From JAFGNW01 sp964618515 (GTDB lineage: Bacteria > Zixibacteria > MSB-5A5 > GN15 > FEB-12), in the NCBI GenBank assembly GCA_964618515.1, contig CAZUAS010000001.1, positions 1 to 64,000 of the forward strand: a stretch of 64,000 bases of DNA. The letters are read 5' to 3'. Below, one piece after another: positions 26,388 to 35,098 of this stretch. The stretch's first letter is position 1. Each line of letters starts with the position of its first letter. Made by a program: the position numbers and the translations under genes. The notes under the pieces are model-generated. The model did not search any database. It saw only the letters and a list, made by a program, of their open reading frames with translations, and was not told the origin of the DNA.

Positions 26388-26792
26388 CTATACGAATTCG
26401 ACCAGTATCTGATTCTCCTTAACCGAATCGCCGACGGCAATCGGTATGGCTTTGATCTGTCCCGAGGCTGGAGCGGCAATTGATGTTTTCATCTTCATGG
26501 CTTCAATGACCAGAAGAATCTGACCTTTAGAAACTTTGTCGCCGGATTTACATTTAATTTCCAGAACGGTTCCGGCAATAGGCGACGCAATGGAACCCCG
26601 TGATATTTCCGCCGGAGCCGGGGACATACCCGATGAAGCCGGCGGTAGAGCGGTACTGGGCAACGAGGCGCTTTCGGTGACGGGACGCTGCCGGGTTCGA
26701 ACAGAAACCGGCGCCGGAAAACCTTCGCCGGGATCCAGCACTTCCACATCAACTTCATACGCTACCCCGTGTATGGTTATTTTGAGTTTCAT
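26388..26792 (-). CDS. Biotin carboxyl carrier protein of the decarboxylase
   Basis: A 134-residue biotin carrier with a short beta-rich N-terminus, a Pro/Ala/Ser-rich linker (about 30-65) and a C-terminal biotinyl domain containing the EAMKM attachment site (Lys about residue 100). I start at ATG 26792 because GGAG lies 7 bases upstream; the longer TTG frame has no site. It swings carboxyl groups from the carboxyltransferase to the OadB-like Na+ pump encoded 30 bases downstream. Confidence 0.92.
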   Translation of the reverse strand: MKLKITIHGVAYEVDVEVLDPGEGFPAPVSVRTRQRPVTESASLPSTALPPASSGMSPAPAEISRGSIASPIAGTVLEIKCKSGDKVSKGQILLVIEAMKMKTSIAAPASGQIKAIPIAVGDSVKENQILVEFV

Positions 26793-26842
26793 ATATGCTC
26801 CTGATATCAATATTTATAAATCCGTATAATTTCTTTTTTTCA

Positions 26843-27187
26843 TTACCTTTTCTTGGGAACTACATGTGAACCATGCAGTATTACCCGGCCTTCAAGGGAC
26901 CAGGGACTGCTTTTGGCGTCGCGGGGCAACAAACGCTGGATTTTACGAATATGAAAACGACCCCTTAGTATGGTGGCGACGGCGGCGGAAATCAAGACCA
27001 GTGTCGTAGTATCGATACTGGGGGCTTTTTTCGCGGCCGCTTCCCGATGACGCTTTTCCCGTTCCTGCCAGTTCCTGTCAAGAAAATTTATAAATGTAAT
27101 TGACAGAGACACGATAATCAGGGCGGTGAATACAATCATCAATCCGATAAGGGTAAATTCCAAACTGTATGAAAGCCATTCCGGCAT
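26843..27187 (-). CDS. OadG-like gamma subunit of the Na+-pumping decarboxylase
   Basis: A 114-residue protein with one N-terminal transmembrane helix (about 10-32; FTLIGLMIVFTALIIVS), a charged cytoplasmic stretch rich in Lys, Arg and Glu (about 40-55), a second hydrophobic patch (TTLVLISAAVATIL) and a basic tail. This fits the gamma subunit that holds the soluble and membrane parts of the pump together. Sequence conservation in this family is low, so position between the carboxyltransferase and the biotin carrier is the main support. Confidence 0.8.
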   Translation of the reverse strand: MPEWLSYSLEFTLIGLMIVFTALIIVSLSITFINFLDRNWQEREKRHREAAAKKAPSIDTTTLVLISAAVATILRGRFHIRKIQRLLPRDAKSSPWSLEGRVILHGSHVVPKKR

Positions 27188-27203
27188 GTCGGCACCTCTT
27201 TGT

Positions 27204-28763
27204 TTACATCGGTATTAAACCGTGTTTTTTTTGCGGTCTCAGTTCCCGTTTAGCTTTCAAGACCTCAAGGGCCGCGGCCAGGTAGGCACGCGTTTCCGCA
27301 GGTTCCAGGATATCATCCACCATTCCGTGCGCAGCAGCAAAATAGGGATTGGCGAAAGTATCCTTGTACTCCTCAAGTCTTCGATGGCGTTCCGCTTTGG
27401 GGTCGGGCGCCTCATTGATTTCCTTGCGATAGAGGACATTGACGGCGCCCTCGGCACCCATGACGGCGATTTCGGCCGAAGGCCAGGCACACAGGGTGTC
27501 GGCGCCCATGCTCTTAGCACACATAGCCAAAAACGCCCCGCCGTAAGCCTTGCGTACCACCACCGTCAGCTTTGGCACGGTCGCTGAGGCATAGGCAAAC
27601 AGCATCTTGGCTCCATGACGGATAATCCCGCCGTACTCCTGCTGGACACCGGGCATAAAACCCGGAACATCGACAAACGTTACTATCGGAATATTGAAAG
27701 CATTGCAAAAACGGATAAAACGGGAAGCCTTGTCCGAGGAATCGATATCGAGCACTCCCGCCTTATGCTTCGGCTGGTTGGCAATGATGCCGATAGTACG
27801 ACCTGTCAGACGGCCAAACCCAATAATAATATTCGGGGCAAAGTGCTCCTGAATTTCCATAAAATCACCCCGGTCAACAACCCGGATCACAATTTCCCGC
27901 ATATCATAAGGTTCACTGGAGTCCTGAGGAACAATATCGTTAAGTGTTTCATCGGGTACAATCTCTTCATCATAAAGTTCCGATATAAAAGGCGGGTCCT
28001 CGGTATTGTTACTGGGTAAAAAAGACAACAGCCGTTTGGTAATATTTATGGCATCCTCATCATTCTCGGCGATAAAATGCACCACACCGGAATAGTATGC
28101 ATGACTCTCCACCCCGCCCAGTTGCTCGGCTGTAATGTCCTCCCCGGTCACCTGTTTGATAACCAGGGGTCCAGTGATATAGAGCTGACCCTCATGCCTT
28201 ACCTGGATGATGAAATCAGTAAGCGCCGGGGAATAGGCGGCGCCACCGGCACACGGTCCGGCGATTATGCTTATCTGCGGAACCACCCCGGACAACAGGA
28301 CGTGCCGATAAAAAATCCGGCCGTACCCGGAAAGAGAATCCACGCCTTCCTGAATACGTGCACCACCGCTGTCGTTAATCATAACAAAGGGGTCGCCGGT
28401 TTTTAAAGCGGCATCCATGAGCTCGGCAATTTTCCGGGCTGTCGCCTCGCCAACCGAACCGCCCGCCACCGTAAAATCCTGACTGGCCGCATACACCGGC
28501 CGACCGTCGATGACCCCATGACCGGTTACCACTCCCTCTCCGGGATATTCCTTATCCTTTATCCCGAAATGGGTGCAATGATGCTTGATAAAAAGATGCG
28601 TTTCCCGGAAGGTGTTTTCTTCAAAGAGCAAACCCAGTCGCTCGCGGGCGGTCAGCTTGCCCAGCTGGTGCTGTTTTTCGATCGCTTTATCCCCGCCGCC
28701 TTTGAGCAGGTGCTCTCTCTTTTTCAACAATTGTTCTATCTTGGAATCAGCCATACTTAACAT
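27204..28763 (-). CDS. mmdA: Acyl-CoA carboxyltransferase, methylmalonyl-CoA decarboxylase alpha subunit
   Basis: A 519-residue carboxyltransferase of the MmdA/PccB family that transfers the carboxyl group between methylmalonyl-CoA and biotin. The two crotonase-like halves are evident: GGSVGEATARKIAELMDAAL and GGARIQEGVDSLSGYG in the N half, FVDVPGFMPGVQQEYGGIIRHGAKM and KAYGGAFLAMCAKSMGAD in the C half. The ATG at 28763 and an internal ATG at 28754 are both possible; AGGG is 2 and 11 bases upstream respectively. Neighbours OadG, biotin carrier and OadB favour a Na+-pumping decarboxylase over an ATP-dependent propionyl-CoA carboxylase; no biotin carboxylase gene is present. Confidence 0.93.
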   Translation of the reverse strand: MLSMADSKIEQLLKKREHLLKGGGDKAIEKQHQLGKLTARERLGLLFEENTFRETHLFIKHHCTHFGIKDKEYPGEGVVTGHGVIDGRPVYAASQDFTVAGGSVGEATARKIAELMDAALKTGDPFVMINDSGGARIQEGVDSLSGYGRIFYRHVLLSGVVPQISIIAGPCAGGAAYSPALTDFIIQVRHEGQLYITGPLVIKQVTGEDITAEQLGGVESHAYYSGVVHFIAENDEDAINITKRLLSFLPSNNTEDPPFISELYDEEIVPDETLNDIVPQDSSEPYDMREIVIRVVDRGDFMEIQEHFAPNIIIGFGRLTGRTIGIIANQPKHKAGVLDIDSSDKASRFIRFCNAFNIPIVTFVDVPGFMPGVQQEYGGIIRHGAKMLFAYASATVPKLTVVVRKAYGGAFLAMCAKSMGADTLCAWPSAEIAVMGAEGAVNVLYRKEINEAPDPKAERHRRLEEYKDTFANPYFAAAHGMVDDILEPAETRAYLAAALEVLKAKRELRPQKKHGLIPM

Positions 28764-28838
28764 GCCCTGATAAAAAAATTATAAATGTTCATAAATTTTT
28801 ACTTATCGCTGTTTTCAGTTATTTATTTTCTTTAACCT

Positions 28839-29984
28839 TTAACCTTTCTGGTCATCAGCCCACTGCTTCAGCAAGTATTCTTTAAATAATTTCAATAAAT
28901 TCCGGGCGGCCTGGACGGCGGGCAATTGTCCCTGCATAACCTTTTTTTCTATATCCGGAAGGTATTCCAAAACGGCCGGGGAATTATAAAAAGTATCCTG
29001 AAGACGTTCATTGAGCAGACTGTGCAACCAGTCGCGGGCTTGTTCCCGGCGGCGCTTCTCGAATTCGCCGCTGGCCATGGTCGTAGTGCGGAAATTTTCT
29101 ATCGTTGTCCATATCCCGTCTATTCCCTTTCCCTCAAGTGCCGAGGCCGTTCGGGCACAGGGTATCCAGCCCGGGGTAACCGGCCGGATATAGTGCAAAG
29201 CCCGCTCGTATTCCTCGCGGGCGACTTGAGCCACAGCGGTGTTGTCGCCATCGTCCTTGTTGACCAGAACCATATCAGCCATTTCAAAAACACCTCTTTT
29301 AATGCGCTGTAGTTCATCGCCGACCCCGGCAATCAACACCAGCAGAAAAAAATCGACCATGGAACGCACAGTTATTTCACTTTGTCCAACTCCGACCGTC
29401 TCCACCAGCAAGACATCGTACCCGGCCGCTTCAAAAATATGCATGGTTTCGCGGGTTTTTCGAGCAACGCCGCCAAGAGTCCCGCCACTGGGACTGGGCC
29501 GGATAAAAGCCGCCGGGGTTTGCGACAAGCGCTCCATGCGGGTCTTATCACCCAGGATACTGCCTTTGGTCAGCGAGCTTGACGGGTCCACCGCCATCAC
29601 GGCCACCTTGTGTTTCTTCCCGGTAAGGTAAAAACCCAAAGCTTCAATCAAAGTGCTTTTACCCGCCCCGGGAACTCCAGTGATACCGATTCGAATCGAA
29701 TTCCCGGTATATGGCATGATGGCCTTGAGAACATCCTGCGCCTGCTCCTGATGCCGGGGGGCATTCGATTCCACCAGAGTTATCGCCCGGCCCAGCATCA
29801 CGCGGTCACCGTTCAGAATCCCTTTGACATAAGCCTCGGTAGTAAAACTGGAGGCGTTTTTACCGGTTCGGGGTGAGGCCGTCTTTTTACCGGGCATACC
29901 GTCATGACCACCTTCGACACCTTTCATCACTTTGAGAGCCGAAGGAGCTTTTTTACGAGGTTGTTTTTTTCTGCCGTCGCTCAT
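28839..29984 (-). CDS. meaB: Methylmalonyl-CoA mutase-associated GTPase MeaB (ArgK family)
   Basis: A 381-residue G3E P-loop GTPase that loads and protects the B12 cofactor of methylmalonyl-CoA mutase. The P-loop GITGVPGAGKSTLIEALG is near residue 100. AVDPSSSLTKGSILGDKTRM, FIRPSPSGGTLGGVARKT, ETVGVGQSE and NKDD complete the family pattern. The first 40 residues are a basic, Lys/Arg-rich extension not usual in MeaB. It lies 30 bases after mutB, the expected context. Confidence 0.95.
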   Translation of the reverse strand: MSDGRKKQPRKKAPSALKVMKGVEGGHDGMPGKKTASPRTGKNASSFTTEAYVKGILNGDRVMLGRAITLVESNAPRHQEQAQDVLKAIMPYTGNSIRIGITGVPGAGKSTLIEALGFYLTGKKHKVAVMAVDPSSSLTKGSILGDKTRMERLSQTPAAFIRPSPSGGTLGGVARKTRETMHIFEAAGYDVLLVETVGVGQSEITVRSMVDFFLLVLIAGVGDELQRIKRGVFEMADMVLVNKDDGDNTAVAQVAREEYERALHYIRPVTPGWIPCARTASALEGKGIDGIWTTIENFRTTTMASGEFEKRRREQARDWLHSLLNERLQDTFYNSPAVLEYLPDIEKKVMQGQLPAVQAARNLLKLFKEYLLKQWADDQKG

Positions 29985-30014
29985 GTTCTCCGTTATCCCA
30001 GAAAGCGTAATCCC

Positions 30015-32180
30015 TTAAAGTAACTTTTCCATAATTTTTTTGGCCGCCACCGGTATAATCGTACCCGGTCCGAAAATGGCGCAGGCGCCGTGCTCGTAGA
30101 GAAAATCATAATCCTGAGCCGGAATAACACCGCCAACCACTACCAGTATATCCCCCCGTCCCAGTTTTTTGAGTTCCTCGACGAGTTTGGGCAGAAGTGT
30201 TTTATGTCCGGCGGCGAGGGAACTCATTCCGACCACATGTACATCGTTTTCCACCGCCTGACGCGCGGTTTCTTCGGGCGTCTGGAATAACGGCCCGACA
30301 TCGACATCAAATCCCAAATCGGCAAAAGCGGTGGCGATGACTTTAGCGCCGCGGTCATGGCCGTCTTGTCCCATCTTAGCCACCAGAATCCGGGGCCGCC
30401 GGCCCTCGCGTCGGGCGAAATTATCAGTCATCGTGCGCACCTCGACGATTTCCGCCGCCTCGCTGTATTCACTGCTGTAAATGCCCGTGATGGTTTTATT
30501 GTCAGCCACATGCCGTCCCCAGACTTTCTCCAGAGCACTGCTTATCTCACCCAGCGAAGCCCGCGCCTGAGCCGCCTTGATGGACAGATCCAACAGGTTT
30601 CCCTCGCCGGTTTCGGCGCACCTGGTCAGGGCTTCCAGAACCCGCCGAACTTCTTCTTCGTTTCTTTCTTTACGCAATTTTTCCAATCTCGCCAGTTGTT
30701 GCATCCGCACCACGTTATTGTCAACTTCCAATATATCAATTGGTTCTTCTTTATCAAGGGGATATCGGTTAAGACCGACAATCGTTTCCAAACCGGAATC
30801 GATATGCGCCTGGCGCCGGGCTGAAGCCTCCTCAATACGCATCTTGGGCAAGCCGCTTTCGATAGCCCTGGCCATTCCGCCGAGACTTTCAATCTCCTGT
30901 ATATGCGCCCACCCTTTTTGCAGCAGGGCTTCGGTCAGCGCCTCAACATAAAAAGAGCCGCCCCAAGGGTCGATTACCCTGCAAATCGAAGTCTCGTCCT
31001 GTATATACAACTGGGTATTACGGGCTATGCGGGCACTGAAATCAGTCGGCAGGGCGATTGCCTCATCCAGGGCGTTGGTATGCAGACTCTGGGTATGCCC
31101 CATCGCCGCCGCCATCGCCTCAATACAAGTCCGGGCAATATTATTGTAAGGGTCCTGCTCGGTAAGGCTCCAGCCCGAGGTCTGTGAATGTGTCCGCAAC
31201 ATCATCGATTTGGGATTTTGCGGCTTAAACTGTTTCATGAGCTTCGCCCAGAGCACTCTGGCCGCTCTCATTTTGGCTATTTCCATGAAAAAGTTCATGC
31301 CGATAGCCCAGAAAAACGATAGCCGCGGAGCAAACTCGTCGATTGTCAACCCAGCCGCCAGTCCCGTTCGAACATATTCCACTCCGTCGGCCAAGGTATA
31401 GGCCATCTCCAGATCCGCGGTAGCCCCCGCCTCCTGCATGTGATAACCCGAAATGGAAACACTGTTGAATTTCGGCATGTTCTTCGAAGTGAAAGCGATA
31501 ATATCTCCGATTATTTTCATCGAAGCCGCCGGGGGATAAATATAAGTATTACGCACCATGTATTCCTTGAGAATATCATTCTGGATAGTGCCGGTCAGCT
31601 TATCCATCGTCACTCCCTGTTCCAAGGCGGCTACGATATAAAAAGCCATCACCGGCAGAACGGCACCGTTCATCGTCATCGAAACCGACATCTTGTCCAG
31701 CGGAATACCGTCGAAAAGAATTTCCATATCGAGTATGGAATCGATAGCCACCCCCGCTTTGCCGACATCGCCGATGACCCGGGGGTGGTCCGAGTCATAA
31801 CCGCGGTGCGTGGCCAGGTCAAAAGCCACCGACAGACCCTTTTGTCCCGCCGCCAGGTTACGCCGGTAAAAGGCGTTCGACTCCTCGGCGGTCGAGAATC
31901 CAGCGTACTGACGTACGGTCCAGGGCTGGGTGACATACATGGTGGCGTAGGGACCTCTCAAAAACGGTGGCAAGCCGGGAAAATAATCAGTATGCTCGAT
32001 ACCTTTTATATCCTCACGGGTATAAAGCGGTTTAACTTCAATCTGCTCCATTGTCCGCCAGACCAGTTCCTCTATCTTATGCCCGGTTTCCTTTTCCACC
32101 CGGGCTTTCCAGGTTTTATAATCAGCCGTTACCCGGGTCACACCCGGCTCAAGATTAGTAAAATTCGGTATGCGACTCAT
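30015..32180 (-). CDS. mutB: Methylmalonyl-CoA mutase large (catalytic) subunit
   Basis: A 721-residue adenosylcobalamin-dependent mutase interconverting succinyl-CoA and (R)-methylmalonyl-CoA. It has an N-terminal TIM barrel (QPWTVRQYAGFSTAEESN, AFDLATHRGYDSDHPRV, SISGYHMQEAGA, RTHSQTSGWSLTEQDPYNN) and a C-terminal B12-binding domain with D606-H608-G611 in QDGHDRGAKV; H608 is the cobalt ligand. Its ATG overlaps the stop of mutA by 4 bases (ATGA type), so both subunits are translated together. Confidence 0.97.
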   Translation of the reverse strand: MSRIPNFTNLEPGVTRVTADYKTWKARVEKETGHKIEELVWRTMEQIEVKPLYTREDIKGIEHTDYFPGLPPFLRGPYATMYVTQPWTVRQYAGFSTAEESNAFYRRNLAAGQKGLSVAFDLATHRGYDSDHPRVIGDVGKAGVAIDSILDMEILFDGIPLDKMSVSMTMNGAVLPVMAFYIVAALEQGVTMDKLTGTIQNDILKEYMVRNTYIYPPAASMKIIGDIIAFTSKNMPKFNSVSISGYHMQEAGATADLEMAYTLADGVEYVRTGLAAGLTIDEFAPRLSFFWAIGMNFFMEIAKMRAARVLWAKLMKQFKPQNPKSMMLRTHSQTSGWSLTEQDPYNNIARTCIEAMAAAMGHTQSLHTNALDEAIALPTDFSARIARNTQLYIQDETSICRVIDPWGGSFYVEALTEALLQKGWAHIQEIESLGGMARAIESGLPKMRIEEASARRQAHIDSGLETIVGLNRYPLDKEEPIDILEVDNNVVRMQQLARLEKLRKERNEEEVRRVLEALTRCAETGEGNLLDLSIKAAQARASLGEISSALEKVWGRHVADNKTITGIYSSEYSEAAEIVEVRTMTDNFARREGRRPRILVAKMGQDGHDRGAKVIATAFADLGFDVDVGPLFQTPEETARQAVENDVHVVGMSSLAAGHKTLLPKLVEELKKLGRGDILVVVGGVIPAQDYDFLYEHGACAIFGPGTIIPVAAKKIMEKLL

Positions 32181-34354
32181 AAAATCACCCCCAGCTTCAC
32201 AGCTATCTCATTGAGGACTTCGAGAATATCCGTCTTTACATGAATGAATATATCGACCCCGGCATCACTGAAGCGTTTTTTAAGGTTTTCATCACTCGGT
32301 AAACCCGCCAAAACCACAAGCGCGTGTGGTCGGGCTTTTTTCACCTGTTCAGCAACCACCGGGACACTTTCGGGATAAATCTCGTCCCGACCACAGATGA
32401 CCACCACCTCGGCACGGCTTTTCAGAGCCTCTTCGGCGGCTTTACCGGGAGTCTCAAAACCATCGGTTCTTACCACCTCAAAGCCCCCCACCTCAAAAAA
32501 AGAGGCGGCGAAATCAAGACGTGGCATGTAAGCCCCGGCTTCTCCCAGGGTGGCAAGAAAAACTTTCAGGTTGCCCTTCTGATGACGCATTTTCATCACG
32601 GCCAGACGCAATTTCTCGAATGGCTCTGCAGCATGGTAAACCGGAAGCGGTACCACTTTGACGACATCAATTTTACTGCTTCGCAGAACCCTCATTACCT
32701 CTCCGACGGTGGCGCCTCCTTCCACGGCCTTAATGACCTGCGGTAAAATTTCTTTCTTGTTCTTATCAAGTGCATCTATAAGTTGACCGAGAGCCGTTTC
32801 GACCTGCTTGTTTTTTTTAATGGTTTGCCTGATTTCCTGTAAACGTTGAAGCCGTTCCTTCCTGACTGCACTAAAATCAACCGACCTCGGTTCGAGAAGT
32901 TCTTCATCGGGTTGAGGATATTTATTGGTTCCGACCAAAACATCCTTACGCGAAGCATACGCCTTACGGCGTTCTTCGGTAGTCTTTTTTATGGCTATTT
33001 GCGGAAAACCTTCTTGTAACGCCCGGTAGAGTCCGCGCTTTTCCTCTATTTGACGGAATATACGCCAGGTTTCAAGAACTATCTCATAAGTGAGCCGTTC
33101 TACATACCACGACCCGCCGGCCGGGTCAAGCACCCGGGCCAGCTTGGCTTCATCTTTAAGAATAATTTGAATATTCCGGGACAGCCGCCGGGAGAACTCA
33201 TCAGCCGGACGTATTCTTTCATCGAATGCCGCCACTTGCATACTGTCGGCTCCGCCGACCGCTCCTGAAAAAGCCCCGGTGGTCAAACGTAAAAGGTTCA
33301 CATAAGGGTCGAATTTAGTCTGATAGCAGCGCGAAGTCCGGGCATGCAGCCACATCGACCGTTTTTCTTCACTAACCCCGCAATTTTCCAGAATGCGATT
33401 CCAGAGGCAACGGGCGGCGCGAAGTTTGGCGGATTCCATGAAAAAATTCGTGCCCAGCCCGAGACTGAAACGGATATGGGGCAAAACCTGCTCGATTTCA
33501 AGCCCGCGCTTTTCCATTGCACGTAAGTACTCTATAGCCGCGCTCATGGTCAGGACCAGCTCCCAGACGGTACTGGCGCCGGCATCGCTGTATATCTCGC
33601 CATGAACCCAGATCACGCCTGTCAGCGGAGCATGGTTGCCCGCCCATGAAACCGCCGCAGCCATCTCGTCATATACTGTCTCCAATGAACAGGACAACAC
33701 CCCGGTTTGAGCCAGTTCCCCCAAGGGGTCAAATGCCACCGCACCTTCTAAGTACTTAATATCATTACCTTTTTCTTTCGCCAGAGCGATATATAAAGCC
33801 AGGTAAAAAAGGCTGCTATTGTAAGCTTGAATAAAAACCGGCACCCGGTCAAGAGATATCCCCTCTAAAGCAGTGGTCAAATCAGCCAGCGAAGAAAGCG
33901 AAACGCCCTCACATCCCACCTCCTTTTCCAAAGCCGTATCAGCATCGATACCTTTTCGCGACGCCCTGTCCAGAGGTAGGGTAACCGCAGTCAAACCGCG
34001 TTCAAGGTCATATCGCACTGCCCGGTTAAACTCTACCGGGGTGGGATAATTTATCTCTTGGGCTGTCTCCCAGACATGTTCGCCTTGCCGGAAGATGCGG
34101 CTACCTCTGATAAAAGGCGAAAATCCGGGAAAAGAGTCAATATCACTAATATTTTGGGCATCTTCTTTACGGTACAACGGCTGAAGGGTGATGTTCTCAT
34201 AAGTCCTGGTAAGCATCTTCTTTTCAAAAGGTGCTCCCTTTAGAAGTCGCTCCACCTCGTCTAACCAGTCTTTATATTCAGGAACCGGAAATTCTTCATG
34301 CAAACGCATTCGATTCCTTTCCATCGGCTTCCCCTCTGGTTTTTCGGTCGGCAT
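32177..34354 (-). CDS. mutA: Methylmalonyl-CoA mutase small subunit
   Basis: A 725-residue partner of MutB with the same two-domain layout but no cofactor ligands: the C-terminal domain reads TLGEAGAYMPRLDFA where MutB has the DxHxxG motif, as expected for a non-catalytic subunit. The barrel still has WLHARTSRCYQTKFDPYVNLLR. I start at ATG 34354 because GGAG is 8 bases upstream; the GTG at 34363 overlaps that site. It is the first gene of the seven-gene operon and has a strong promoter about 60 bases upstream. Confidence 0.93.
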   Translation of the reverse strand: MPTEKPEGKPMERNRMRLHEEFPVPEYKDWLDEVERLLKGAPFEKKMLTRTYENITLQPLYRKEDAQNISDIDSFPGFSPFIRGSRIFRQGEHVWETAQEINYPTPVEFNRAVRYDLERGLTAVTLPLDRASRKGIDADTALEKEVGCEGVSLSSLADLTTALEGISLDRVPVFIQAYNSSLFYLALYIALAKEKGNDIKYLEGAVAFDPLGELAQTGVLSCSLETVYDEMAAAVSWAGNHAPLTGVIWVHGEIYSDAGASTVWELVLTMSAAIEYLRAMEKRGLEIEQVLPHIRFSLGLGTNFFMESAKLRAARCLWNRILENCGVSEEKRSMWLHARTSRCYQTKFDPYVNLLRLTTGAFSGAVGGADSMQVAAFDERIRPADEFSRRLSRNIQIILKDEAKLARVLDPAGGSWYVERLTYEIVLETWRIFRQIEEKRGLYRALQEGFPQIAIKKTTEERRKAYASRKDVLVGTNKYPQPDEELLEPRSVDFSAVRKERLQRLQEIRQTIKKNKQVETALGQLIDALDKNKKEILPQVIKAVEGGATVGEVMRVLRSSKIDVVKVVPLPVYHAAEPFEKLRLAVMKMRHQKGNLKVFLATLGEAGAYMPRLDFAASFFEVGGFEVVRTDGFETPGKAAEEALKSRAEVVVICGRDEIYPESVPVVAEQVKKARPHALVVLAGLPSDENLKKRFSDAGVDIFIHVKTDILEVLNEIAVKLGVIL

Positions 34355-34410
34355 AATATTCACTCCTGCAAAAACTTAAAAAATACACAAGGTTTCAAAA
34401 AACCCTGTTA

Positions 34411-34461
34411 TCTATAGAGTCGATTTCCCCACTTGTCAAGTGCTTTCGGATTTATAAATCC
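34411..34461 (-). promoter_or_regulatory. Methylmalonyl-CoA operon promoter with two palindromes
   Basis: Minus-strand TTGACA (34439-34434), a 17-base spacer and TATAGA (34416-34411). The perfect palindrome CACTTG-T-CAAGTG (34430-34442) covers the -35 box, and a second, GGATTTATAAATCC (34448-34461), lies just upstream. They look like regulator sites. The remainder of 34462-34700 is AT-rich and shows nothing further. Confidence 0.7.
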
Positions 34462-34705
34462 TTCTATAATCTACCGTTTTTAGTTTACTTACCCAGAAAT
34501 AAGAGCTTATGCCAATAACAGGGTATTTTCAATTATCATTATACTACTACTTTTTTACCCAGTTTATGAGCAAACACCTTTTTATTATTCCATGACATTT
34601 ATTGACGGTTTTGTTGAATCCATTATAGACAAAAAATAATCTAAAAATTAACTTAGAGAGGTTACATTAACCGCTGACTGTTAGAAAGTGACTTATATAA
34701 TAAAT

Positions 34706-35071
34706 ATGAATCTTTTCCAGAAGTTATTCAACCGCCCGCCCCGGCCGGGAAAACCGTTGCCGGTAACGGATGATACATTCGAAGCTGACGTATTAAAGTC
34801 GAAAATACCCGTTGTGGTCGATTTCTGGTCGCCCACCTGTGCCCCGTGTCATGTCATGGCCGGTCTTTTAAACGAACTCGGACCACAATTCGCCGGGCGG
34901 GTCAATATTTACAAGTTGAATGTCCACGAAAATCCGACCACTGCCACCCAATATCGGATTATGAGCGTCCCCACAGTCATCTTTTTCAAGCAGGGAAAAA
35001 TTGTTGACTTGTTTTCGGGACTTTTGCCTCTTTACCCCCTTAAAGAAAAACTGGAAAAGCTTGCCGGGTAA
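34706..35071 (+). CDS. Thioredoxin-like protein
   Basis: A 121-residue cytoplasmic thioredoxin fold with active site WSPTCAPC (C45, C48) and the cis-Pro segment MSVPTVIFF. The CxxC dipeptide is Ala-Pro instead of the usual Gly-Pro, which tends to shift redox potential modestly. I prefer the ATG at 34706; an in-frame GTG at 34688 would add six residues, and neither has a clear ribosome-binding site. No signal peptide. It converges on the CoA-transferase gene 27 bases away. General disulfide reductase; partners unknown. Confidence 0.88.
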   Translation: MNLFQKLFNRPPRPGKPLPVTDDTFEADVLKSKIPVVVDFWSPTCAPCHVMAGLLNELGPQFAGRVNIYKLNVHENPTTATQYRIMSVPTVIFFKQGKIVDLFSGLLPLYPLKEKLEKLAG

Positions 35072-35098
35072 GCTTCCCGTTAATAAAAACAAATCCGC

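Noticed and set aside
32177..32700. Missing DxHxxG motif in the B12 domain of MutA
   Set aside because: Expected: the small subunit of heterodimeric methylmalonyl-CoA mutases does not bind cobalamin.
34696..34701. Perfect TATAAT just ahead of the thioredoxin gene
   Set aside because: Only 4 bases before the preferred ATG and without a -35 element at the right distance, so it cannot serve that start.
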